A model generated the notes under the pieces. The model ran no database searches, was not told the origin of the DNA, and worked only from the letters and a program-made list of their open reading frames with translations. A stretch of DNA of 64,000 nucleotides from Erigeron canadensis (lineage: Eukaryota > Streptophyta > Magnoliopsida > Asterales > Asteraceae): assembly GCF_010389155.1 (NCBI RefSeq), contig NC_057764.1, positions 6,696,001 to 6,760,000 on the forward strand, written 5' to 3'. This document shows, one piece after another, positions 36,403-46,836 of this stretch (positions are counted from its first letter, which is position 1; the number at the start of each line of letters is the position of its first letter). The translations under genes were made by a program, and so were the position numbers.

Positions 36403-38793
36403 TTATGTATAAGAAATTTCACATAACCAATTCATAAAAAGTTTTCCATGGGCAACAAAGCATCCAACATTCTTTCGATCAATCTTCAATGGGCTTTTCA
36501 TTTGTGTCGTCATCTCTTTGACCAATCCTTTCACCGGGGATTCACCTCTCACAGCACTGTGTTTGCCTGAGCCACACACAACTGTAACATTGTCTGGAAA
36601 CTTGAAACTCTTTGTCAGGTACCTCATTCGAATATCATGAAACCATTGTAATAAAACCAGGTATGCGGTACCCACATGCATCCCATGCAAGTCAAGCTTA
36701 AGTTCTGAAGAAGTCAACTCCATTGACTCTGCCAAAATCGATGGCTCAATCAACTCCTGAATCAAAGTAGATTCATCATGGTTCAAGTTTTGAAACAATG
36801 TTTCTAAAGACGTTGGTTTGATCCCTTTTGGTTCTAAGATTGAGATGAGATTAGGACAATGATTCAAAACCGAATTATAGGTTCTGATAGAAAATGGGGT
36901 TTTCAAGTTTTTCATTCTTTTAAGCCATGCCAGCATTTCAATGAGCTCATTGTGAGATCCTAATGAAGAAAGCACCATATTTGAGGAAACCACATCTAAT
37001 TTAAAGCCATCATCCTCCATTAAACCTATCACTCTCTTCATATCTTCAAACAATCCTAATCTTCCATATGCATAACTCAATGACCGATACTCAAATACAG
37101 AAGGTCTAATCCCCTGGTTTTTCATTTCTACCATAGAATTCTCAGCTTCGTGGGGCATATTAATTACAGATAAACTACTGATGATTGATTCGTAAGAGCG
37201 TTTCTTAAGGTAAATTGACGATGAATGTGAAGAAAGTTGATTGATACGTCCATATGCGTCAAATATCCCTTGTTTTGATTGATGTTTTGAATGTGAATCC
37301 ATTAGGTTGCAATAGAAGTTACAAAGATCTCTTTGCTTACTTGCTAGTATTGTTTCTACTTCTGAAAGTAAGGTTTGCGCTTCATCAAATTTTTTATCCT
37401 TGTAGAGTGAAGCAATGACATCTGCTATCAGTTTAGCATTCCAACTGAACCATGGCATTTTACTGATTTCAATATATAGCTGCAGGCATATACACAAATA
37501 GCAACTATAAGAAATAATATAATTGTGGTTATCAGGTAGACTTAGCACCACTTCAATAAAGACAGAACTTTGCTCACATGTCACCATGATTCCTCTATTG
37601 CCAAAAGAATATAAAGTCAAAATATAATGTAATCAGAAAATGTTCTTACTGATATATTGTCGCGATTAATTTTAGTACGGATTTTGAATTGCATTTTCTT
37701 GTTCATGATTTAACATATTGTAATTTAGCAAACTTCAGATTAAAGCCTAGAACTAGATACAAATTGTTGTATGTATTGTGGCTTAATATATTTCAGATTA
37801 ACAGCACCGTGTCATCAGTTTACAAGTCAAAAGAGATAACATATACACAAATCAAAGAGTTCTACGTCTAGCACATATTAACGTGGGAAAGCCGCATATA
37901 AAAGCTACTAAACATTCTGAACTTTCCGAATTAATGTCCAACATGATGACAGTTTAAGCTCATAACTGGCTACATTTTCCACAAGTTAACAAGTCATTTT
38001 CTACATGAATAGATGGATTTGAGACCATTGGTCTCAAGTTCAATTCCGATATTACCGCCATATGCTTTTGGGCAACGGGTTTCCCGGGGACCAGTGGGCT
38101 TTGGCTATTCAGCAGTCTGTCATTCGCGAGCGTATATTTAGCCGGCAATTAATCTTTTTTGGATGTTGAAAAAAATAAGAAAACAAGTCATGTTTCTATT
38201 TTTAGTACTCTATAAAAGTACATTTGCCTTTTACAATGTATGTTTAGAAGTTAAATGAACACAATATCAATTTGTGTGAAGTTAAATAGTCTTCATTTCT
38301 AAATATGAAAAAAACATTGCGGGTTGATTTCTGTAATTCATAAAAATCAAAAGCTGCTTTCTATTTTGGATATAATTTGTGTATTTATACAAAGTTCATC
38401 GCGCTATTTTATGCAAAATAACCCTATTCCTATAAAACTATAGTGTAAAAACCTAAGCAGGGTATGTTTATGAAAAGACAAAAGAAAAGGACAAAAAGTG
38501 AAAAAAGATTATATCAACAAGCAACTCACAGGGAATGCAAGAGGAGATAGACGGCGAGATAACGGCGGTGGGGTGTTGGGAGAAACGAGATGAGAAATTG
38601 CATCAAGAGCTACTGATTTTGAAGAGGAAGCAATAAATTTCTTAATTAATTTAGATGGGTCATTAGTAGTAGTGGTGGTGGCAAGTGATGTGAAAAACCT
38701 CTCGCCGTGTTTGCTCAATGCGGTTGTACATGTTCTTGTTGTTGTCATTGGCCATGGTGGTGGTTTTACAAGTCTAAAATGATTGCAGGCCAT
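36403..38793 (-). CDS. PPR-SMR family protein, two exons
   Basis: Exon 1 is 38793-38530 and exon 2 is 37479-36403 (minus strand). The intron has GT-AG ends and is phase 0; the product is 446 aa. I chose the ATG at 38793 (MACNHFRLVK). Upstream in-frame codons are open but unlike a protein start, and the Ser/Thr/Arg-rich N-terminus from here resembles an organelle transit peptide. The middle has helical-pair repeats with PPR character (NQGIRPSVFEYRSLSYAYGR and EDDGFKLDVVSSNMVLSSLG, near 225-300). The C-terminus (about 350-440) is an SMR domain with the LDLHG motif and CGSGKHS in place of the usual TGxG-type loop. PPR-SMR proteins act in chloroplast or mitochondrial RNA metabolism. The specific target cannot be told. 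Terminal repeats are few, so it is a divergent PPR. Confidence 0.85.
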
Positions 38794-39054
38794 GGTGGTG
38801 GTTTTACCAATATCACCTATCTTTACTTCAGTTTCAGTATAGTAGTGGTGTTTTGGTACATGTTGAGAGTTGCAGAATATTTGTGACTGAAACCAATAAC
38901 TTTTGTATAGCGTCATATGTGAAATAGAATGAGTGGTGGAACCATGGAAGATAAAAAGATAGGTGATACAAGTGTTTTTTATATACATCTTTTACACCGG
39001 TATTACACAAGTGTGGTACATCAATTCATACAAATGATAGAAATTTTGTTTGAA

Positions 39055-39310
39055 ACAGTTTTTTTTTGAAGGGAAAAAAAAAATTATACAAGTGGGTAAA
39101 CCGGTATTTTAAATACCGGTTTCGGTTTCGTTTTTTGGCTCAAAATGATATTTCAATTACCGGTTTTAGAAAAAGGAGATTGAAACCAGTATTGTCATTA
39201 TTGGTTTCGAAATTTGTACCACCTTTTGCAAATAAACAGTGACGATGCAGGTTGATGGTGACTTGACACTGACAAGGAATGTGAACCCGGTTTTTCAAAT
39301 ACCGGGTTCG
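39055..39310. repeat. ACCGGT-palindrome repeat, copy 1
   Basis: Contains gtgggtaaaccggtatttta, accggtttcggtttcg, ttaccggtttt and aataccgggttcgag in a spaced series. An inverted relative is at 56505-56770, including a shared ttttttggctc.aaa segment. Function and family are unknown to me. It lies just upstream of the PPR-SMR gene. Confidence 0.6.
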
Positions 39311-39387
39311 AGTGTAAGGACAAAAATGGAGCCATGCATTCTCACTTTATCATTTACCCCTTTCTCCCTCAATCTATACATACACAT

Positions 39388-40280
39388 ACTAGTTTTTTAA
39401 ACCCGTGTAAAAACACGGACTAACCGATATACCTTCTATAAGTTAAAGTGTTTTTGACGTTACATATTTCATCTAAGTACTTACAACCATAGTTGTCGAC
39501 TCATATCTTTTGACTCGACTCAAAAGCATGATTTTTTGACTCGTGACTCGAAACGTGAGTCGACTCGTAAGAGTTAGGAAATTTTTAAGTACTACATAAT
39601 ATAGTTTAATTATATATAAGTGACGTTTTTAGAAGTATATTAAGTTCATTATCTTAATAAATTTTACCAAAATATTACTTATTCAATAGTTTTTGAGGCA
39701 TAAACTTACAATTTATCTCCAAATTTGCAATAAAATGATCAAAACTACATAGCTAACACCTAAATTAATGTAGCAAATTAAGTATAATGTATAATATATA
39801 ACGATAGTATCAAATTAAAATAATTATAAGTTTGCGACTCGTGACTCGGTCCAAGTTTACATAGCGACTCGTAAGAGTCTGGACAAAAACGAGTCGACTC
39901 GTTTTTGGTGTAAATCGACTCGACTCGTAAGAGTCAACTCGTGACTTGTAAGAGTTTAACAACTATGCTTACAACGACAACTTCATTAGTTACATATGTG
40001 TACTGGTTACAATCATATTACGGAGTATATGTTATTTTATTCTTTCTGTCAACTATACATTAAGGTGTTGTACAATACAATAATGTAAAACATGTTTGGT
40101 GAATTTCATCAACCTGTTTCATTTAAACCTCATTATAAAAGTAGCTTTAGTTATCTTTTATTATATTTACATGATCTTTTCATATGATTTGATTTATCAT
40201 TTGATAAAATGATATACATAATTAGTTAGTAATTACGTAATATTTTTGGTGTTTCTTCCATCGTACGGGTATAATCTAGT
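39388..40280. mobile_element. Element bounded by two outward-facing Helitron-like ends
   Basis: The left end ACTAGTTTTTTAAACCCGTG is the reverse of a hairpin-CTAGT terminus. The right end CGTACGGGTATAATCTAGT is a forward terminus followed by T. Together they look like inverted ends of one 0.9-kb unit, or two separate insertions. No coding content. The 480-bp MITE at 39488-39967 is nested inside. Confidence 0.4.
39488..39967. mobile_element. hAT-type MITE with GACTCG repeats, 480 bp
   Basis: Perfect 8-bp target duplications cttacaac (39480-39487 and 39968-39975) flank terminal inverted repeats CATAGTTGT/ACAACTATG. An 8-bp duplication is the hAT hallmark. Both subterminal regions are packed with gactcg/cgagtc and the palindrome gactcgtaagagtc in both orientations (about 39495-39570 and 39835-39955). 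Such motifs often serve as transposase binding sites. The AT-rich centre has no ORF. Confidence 0.85.
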
Positions 40281-41315
40281 TAAATGATAAAGCACTATAA
40301 TCAATTTATTAGTTTGAAGTAGTTTGATACGAAAAGTAATAGCATATGACACTAACAACCATTCATAACCAAAAAAAAAGAATCTTAACTACTTCAAAAT
40401 GAAACTTTTTGACATCGGTTTCCTGGAGTTCAAAATTTACAAAACATAGTAATCAAAAGCACTACCACAAAGAAGAAAAGCTAGTAGTTTCATTTGTAAA
40501 ATAGATTGTATAGAAAAGAAATTGACAAAAGACAACGACGACCCCAATATAGAGCACATCACTGAAAATGGTTAGAAACCATCTTGTGCCTTTTTTCATA
40601 TTGCTGCAAGTACCTTTAAAAAGGTATTAATATCCATTTAGCATCAAATTCCATGTAGCTTACCTTAGACCTTTTGCCCAACTACAAACTAAGCAATGGC
40701 TTGCATGATATGGTTGTGAGGCCGCACCATCCAAGGACACCTTGTGTATAAGGCCGAATACACACACAACACTGCATCGAAAAGTTAAATAAAAAACAGT
40801 TTTAGATATTGTGTGGTTCCACACATGAAGTTTATCTGACTATTCCACATGATAAATCTAGCTGATAAAATTTATAGAATCACAAAGAAACTTCATAAAA
40901 CGCACATAAGAAGCTATGTAATAATGTGTACAACAATATCTCATAGTTCCTAAAAGACTTGTAGCCTTAAGAAATCAATTTCTTTACTGTCTTAAAACTT
41001 CCGCCATCAATTGTTGACTTAAGGTACACTTTTTATCAACTTTATAAAACCTCATGTCCTCATATATATCTAATATGCAATCTACAAACATTTTCTTATC
41101 CACATCTCAAAATTTCATATATATGTAAGCGGTAACTATACAAAACCACCCCAAACAGATAGATAAACTACGATTAGCTAGAGCCTGCAAGTTCACGAAA
41201 CGCAAAAAATCATCGGTTGAGAAAGTTTATAAAACACCATATTATTTTTCTTGGTCTATCTTTTATAGTTCTAAATAAAATGTTTTATGCCCATGAATTG
41301 TGCTTACACATGGAA

Positions 41316-41422
41316 TCATGGATTGTGCTCAAGGTAGATAGTGGTGAGCTTCTGTCTTGAATCAGGAGCAATGCCATCGAATGGTGCTAACTGGTTATCA
41401 TTAAACCATAGATCTTCTAAAG
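41316..41422 (-). pseudogene. Captured exon: protein phosphatase 1 regulator SDS22-like
   Basis: Minus-strand translation starts right after a plausible acceptor (ttctcatcatag) and gives LEDLWFNDNQLAPFDGIAPD followed by SRQKLTTIYLEHNP and a stop. This matches the last leucine-rich repeats of plant SDS22 (PP1 regulatory subunit). Only this one exon is present, so it is a gene fragment. Confidence 0.65.
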
Positions 41423-43049
41423 CTATGATGAGAAAACAACCAAGTAAAATCGCCAACATTAAGGAAAAATTATGTGTGATAATAATTAGACTTTGAAGCT
41501 ACAATTGACCTAATACTACAATATGGTGTTACATTATCTCACTTATATTACAAAAAACTAAACTATTTGTAGTACCAAAAGGTTCAGTTTAATAATCCCG
41601 AATTTCCTCTCCTCCTTTCTTTTTAATGAACTTATGTACGAATGTACTATTAAACATAAAACATATTAATAACTCTTTAACTCCATGTGTACTTATGTAC
41701 AGTTAACTAATGTTACTTGTTACCCGACCCACCCATTTTACCACCTTCGCAGATGAAAGTCATTAATGATGAATTGCTAGTTTGCAATATCAAGTAAAAA
41801 TGATGAGACTAAAATGTGTTATTACCACTTTCATACTTGATATAACCAGAGAACTTTTTATAGTTTGGGGAAAAGACTCCACTTCTACAATTATAGTTTA
41901 TCATTTTCTTCTTGAGCTACTTTACCAGCGACACCTCCCGCGAACTTGATCCCATTAGTGACATGTACCTGCTGAAAAAAGTCTAAGCTAATTACTATCT
42001 ATAATCACATAATAACATAAGTTATTTAATGTAGATAACTGAATTCATGGGTGATGAATACTAAAAAACCAACTTGCAACACCCCAAAGATTTAGACTTT
42101 TTTTTTATACACAAACGCAGTTACAAACTTAATAATATGGGCAAGTAATTATCAATATATTTTTGAGACTAATCAACTAAAAATTAGAATAACTCTAACG
42201 AATAAAAAGTAACAATTATGTTTGATCGAATCTTGGGATCAGAAAATCAGTTGAGGGGCTGTTTTTGGGTCCTACTTTTCGGCCACTTAGAAACCTTCGT
42301 TTCAATAAACCTTGCATCACATTAAAGACATCTGAACTTACTTCCACTGTACGTTTTAGTTATCCCCAAAACAGAATACACGAAAAGTTACGGTTTTCCC
42401 AAAAAATGATCATAAGAACGTCATACTAACTAATGATTTAGAAGCACATAAAAAAATGAATGCACACCTCATTTTTTGTGTTCATCTTCATTCTCTAGCA
42501 TCCACAACACATGCTTGTTGAGAAAATAACCCCAAACTCATCTATAAAATTCGAAAATCATAGACGAAGAAAAACAACAAAGAGAATAACAACAAAGGTG
42601 TTTTTGACTTTTTTCAAACTTTAATTTCAAATACCCTAACTCATAACAATTATTATTGCAACTAAATTAATACTTTTAAAACAGAGAAAAAAAACTTAAG
42701 GCAAAAACAATATCGTTTAATATACTAAAGTAATATGTTTCAATAAACCCAAAACCAAACTTTTTGATTTGGTTTCAGTTTGAGTAAAAAAACAACAAAC
42801 CTCACTCACCAAATAAATATAGTGGACGTCAAACCTTTCATGAATAAGCTCCATGTGTAGTTCCCCAATGATGACATAAATGCTAAATCCTTTTATTTAG
42901 CCCAATGACTTCGATAAAAAAGGTTTTTTGGGTATTATTAAGAGACATGGTAATCGTACACCTGCAACCCAAATACAAAATCAGTTACATATTGCAAGTT
43001 TTAGTAAAATACAATCTTAGCAAATACTACAAAAAGAAATAGCCTATAC

Positions 43050-43080
43050 ACTAGATTTTTAACCCGCGTTTTTCGCGGGT
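43050..43080 (-). mobile_element. Helitron-like 3' terminus, minus strand
   Basis: On the minus strand: CCCGCGAAAAACGCGGG, a perfect 6-bp-stem hairpin, then ttaaaaat and CTAGT. The next base outside is G, not the expected T. The element would extend to higher coordinates and would then include the hnRNP relic at 43360-44023. No 5' end was identified. Confidence 0.5.
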
Positions 43081-43359
43081 AAGTTTTAAAAAATAATGTT
43101 TAATAAACTAATATAAAATTAAATTTGAGAAATTAAAAGTTTAGTATCTTAGATAAATAACGATTAATGAGACCTAATAATTACATAATTAGTAATTAGG
43201 TTAAAAAATTTATATTCAAATTTGCAAGAACTTTCTTTCTTATACAATTAGTTTTGATTTTAAAGATACAAATTGAAAACAAAAATTACTCTAGCAGCCC
43301 ATGTCTCTGTGGATATAAATTGCAACATGATATTAGTAGCATATGATCAATCCTTGATC

Positions 43360-44023
43360 TCATGTGACGAAAAGGTCAACCCCTTTACCAAAACCAGCAC
43401 CTGCATATCCACCACCACCATACATGGGTCCACCATAACCATAACCAGGATAGAGGCCTACAGAGCCACCTCTATAGCCTCCCCCATAACCATTATTATC
43501 ATACGAAAAATCACCCCAGCTCTCTTTGGCTCTGCCCACTTTATCTCCACCTAACATAATTAACAATTCATCAATTTTTCTATATCTTTAAAAGAAAATA
43601 AACTTTGGTTGATTTGGAAAAAACATAAACTAAATTGTAAGAAAATCTATTTACCTGTTTGCCTCCAAGTTCATGTATTTGACCATCTGAAAAAATCTTT
43701 TCCACGGCTTTTCCACTATCAAATGTAACAAAACCAAAGCCGCTTGAGCGTCATGTGACATGATCAAGCATAATCTGATGCTCAATTATACCACCATAGT
43801 TGGAAAAAATACTCTCTCATTTCATCTGCACATCAAATTTACAGCCTTATATGTATCACAACTCCATAGTTTAATACATCCATAGACATCCAGACATTAA
43901 TGTGTTTGCTACCTTCTGTTAAAGTTAATGGTATACCACCAACAAAGATTTTTTTCGTTCTTGATACCCCTCTACTACCCTGTGCATCCTCTCTGGGAAC
44001 CGTCCTCTTCACTTCAACCTCAT
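43360..44023 (-). pseudogene. hnRNP / RRM-glycine-rich RNA-binding protein fragment, with introns
   Basis: Three minus-strand exon-like blocks with splice-like borders. 44023-43913 encodes EVEVKRTVPRED and TKKIFVGGIPLTLTEG, the inter-RRM linker and RNP2 of the second RRM. 43825-43655 encodes IFSNYGGIIEHQIMLDHVT and SSGFGFVTFDSGKAVEKIF (RNP1). 43550-43360 encodes a Gly/Tyr-rich tail (YGYGGPMYGGGGYAGAG). Block two contains two in-frame TGA codons and block three needs a frame change, so it is dead. The first RRM and the 5' end are absent. Retained introns rule out a processed pseudogene and fit capture at the DNA level. Confidence 0.75.
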
Positions 44024-46758
44024 TTCAAAACACATTACAAAAATGGACACACGAGAAAAGGTGGGTCAATCCAACAACCTCACCTCTTTTAACCCGCACT
44101 AACGCTTATTACATATTTAAACCCATGTCCATGACAAAACACAACACACACGCTGTTTCTAGAAAAAAAATTACCCAACCCACATGACTTGAACTCTTTC
44201 CACCTATCCTATATATCATTTCAAGGGATAATATTATAAGTCGATGTTTGGAAAAATGACGAGTTTATGAGTCAAAGAGAAGGAATACCTTTTTATGAGC
44301 TTTAATGTCACTTTTGAGAGACAGTCCTTTATCACATTCCACCATTTGGCCTTGTCTCTCAAGTTTGAAGATCATGTGCATATATTAAAGCGAATTGCAC
44401 ATTTGCACTTAAATGAGTTTGCCTTTCACTTGATTCTTGGCTTCAAGAAACAAAAACAATATTGATAGCAAAAAAACAGAAGTAGAAATACCATTAAAAT
44501 GTTCCATCGTATATGCTACCAATTTGAGGAGCTCACTTTAGGAAACCATGAAGAAGGGTTATCAAACAGAATTCAGGCTCTGCAAGTCCAGAGTCTTTAT
44601 ATCTATTCTAAATTCGGGCTATTTCCATCAATATTTATATCTATTATATATTATGTTATACTCTTAACCAAAACCTTGATACCATATTCGATTGACCAAA
44701 AATCAAATTCTGCAAACCTTTGAGTGTAACCCCCTGTCTATTTCATTCCATCCCATCCCAAACTCTTATTAAGTACATTCAAGATTTCTTCATCAATATT
44801 AATGCACCCCACCCCACACCATATACCTATTTCACCAATGTCTAAAAGTCCCAAAATAACACAAAATCTAATAATCCACATTTCCCCCTTTTGTATAGAA
44901 ACCAAGATGATGATCTTACTTAATTCTTATCCAATTTACTAAAAATGATTTTATTAAACTTACTCGCGGTTTTCCGCTGGATAAAAATCTACTAACCATG
45001 TAGCCTTTTTAATCTACTAACCTGGTGCTTGTCGACCAACTCATCTCATCATATGGAAAATATTGAAAATAACATTAACTATACCAAAACATTTGACCAT
45101 TTGAGTTGTGTTCTTATTTCTCTAATATGGGAGACATTTTAACCATTCAACCATTTGAGTTGAGTTGTTATCGTCTTACTCTAAAATGTTTTGAGTAAAA
45201 AGTTCTCAAACCCATTTTAGCCGTATATAAATAACCCATTTTAACAGTTACCCAACCCATTCTTTCCACCACTCTAGTTAATAGAATAAAGTCAAGAATG
45301 TTTGTGCACAGATTTTGACATAAATCCAACAGATCCTTTACAGTTTGCTTTGTATAATATTATTGATTGTACCAGCAGTATCACCAATCCTGAAAGCTCC
45401 AAATTAATTCCCCCACGAGTTGTGGCTCGCCCAATAACAACCTGCAACAGCCGTTAATGCTTAAATAAGATGATTGGTTTCACAAGCCAAGGCAACAGAG
45501 GCTTGAGCCTAAATGACTCGAGCCATCAACGGTTGACAGGTTATAAATATTTTATAAATACATACGTATAGAATATATCCCGAGACTCATACATACTTGA
45601 TAACGCCAATTGACCCTTACTGCGTCTACTCAATAGCCTATTTTCAGTTTTTACCAAAACATTATACACATTAAGTTACAGCTTCTCAAAAGCCGGAAAA
45701 AGTCATTTAGGCTGTTAGAAACTTAGCCGACAGCTCTGGCCAACTGTTTTTGCAGATCATACACCATTTAAAAGACCTTCAACCATACTATGATTAGCTA
45801 CTTTCGGTTTCAACTGAAGCAAAACAAACAGAAAATTGTAGTCCTTAGCGTGTGCTGGCCAATTCTACTTTTTACCCAAGTTGCCCGTCTACCCGTATTT
45901 GCAACTTTAATGACTTGATCCATTTCCATAAGCTAGAATCACTTATAAACACACCCAAAATTTGCAGATAAAAATATCAAATACTTTCCCTAAAATTACA
46001 AAATTTCGATAAGAATCTTACCATTATCATCCAAACCCTTATTTAGATGTATAAAACTGATTATTTACCCAATGACTATTTGGTTGACTAAAAGGCAAAT
46101 CTGTTATCTTCACAAATAACCGCCTATTGCTAATCATCCGCTTTGAACTCATCAGAGGTAGAGCTCGTATGAGCTCGTATCAACATGGAGTTCAACCTGC
46201 ATAACAAAAACATAAGCTCTCCATAGTGTACGACTTCTTAGTTGAACTTGTAGCAACCATGACACATTTATACTAAATATTAATTTATTACAAACCGAAA
46301 TTAGAAAAACAAAGATCAAGATTCTAAAATCTACTCGACTCGGGTCATATACACATGGCTGATATAGCTGAGGTAAAGTCCATTCAGGTAAAGTCCACTC
46401 AAGACACCAGTCCACCTACCAGTTAAAGTCCGAGTCTACCACTTATTGTCCAATAACGAAAAAATTAGCTTATGCCTTTTAACCAAACTTTTTTAGTCAT
46501 TTTAAACAGTTACCCAACCCACTCTTTTAACCGAAAGGATTAAATCCACTGCCACCACTAAAAGAGTTAAGCCCCTCTACAAAGAATACTGTTAATAGTT
46601 ATCACGAAACTGGATTTCCATAGAACCTCATAAAACAAAAAAAATAACCCAAAAGTACCTCATTTTTGGGAGTGCATCAGATTCTTTCAATAACATCACA
46701 TTATCTCAAATGCCTCAAGTCCATCATCTTGAACAAAACACACTCACAAATGGGCAAA

Positions 46759-46836
46759 TTAAGCTTGTTCTAGCTTCTTAGTTCCACCATTGGGTCCATA
46801 CACCAATGCAATAACCCTTGTGGCACCTAATACCAA
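46759..46836 (-). pseudogene. Possible captured exon of exosome subunit RRP46
   Basis: After an acceptor-like ttggtattag the minus strand encodes GATRVIALVYGPNGGTKKLE, then a stop. This resembles the N-terminal RNase PH-like stretch of plant RRP46 (pattern GDTKVxAAVYGPxxGTKK), where an intron boundary would plausibly fall. The match is short, so this is tentative. The open frame continues upstream to about 47001 without recognisable similarity. Confidence 0.35.

Noticed and set aside
38010..38150. B-box-like agttcaattcc in the PPR-SMR intron, possible SINE
   Set aside because: No A box at the right distance and no poly-A or terminal repeat, so one motif is not enough.
45300..45460. Minus-strand stretch with GRATTRGG and a shifted GDTAGTINN, possibly another captured exon
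   Set aside because: Two frames are needed and I do not recognise the protein, so it would be a guess.
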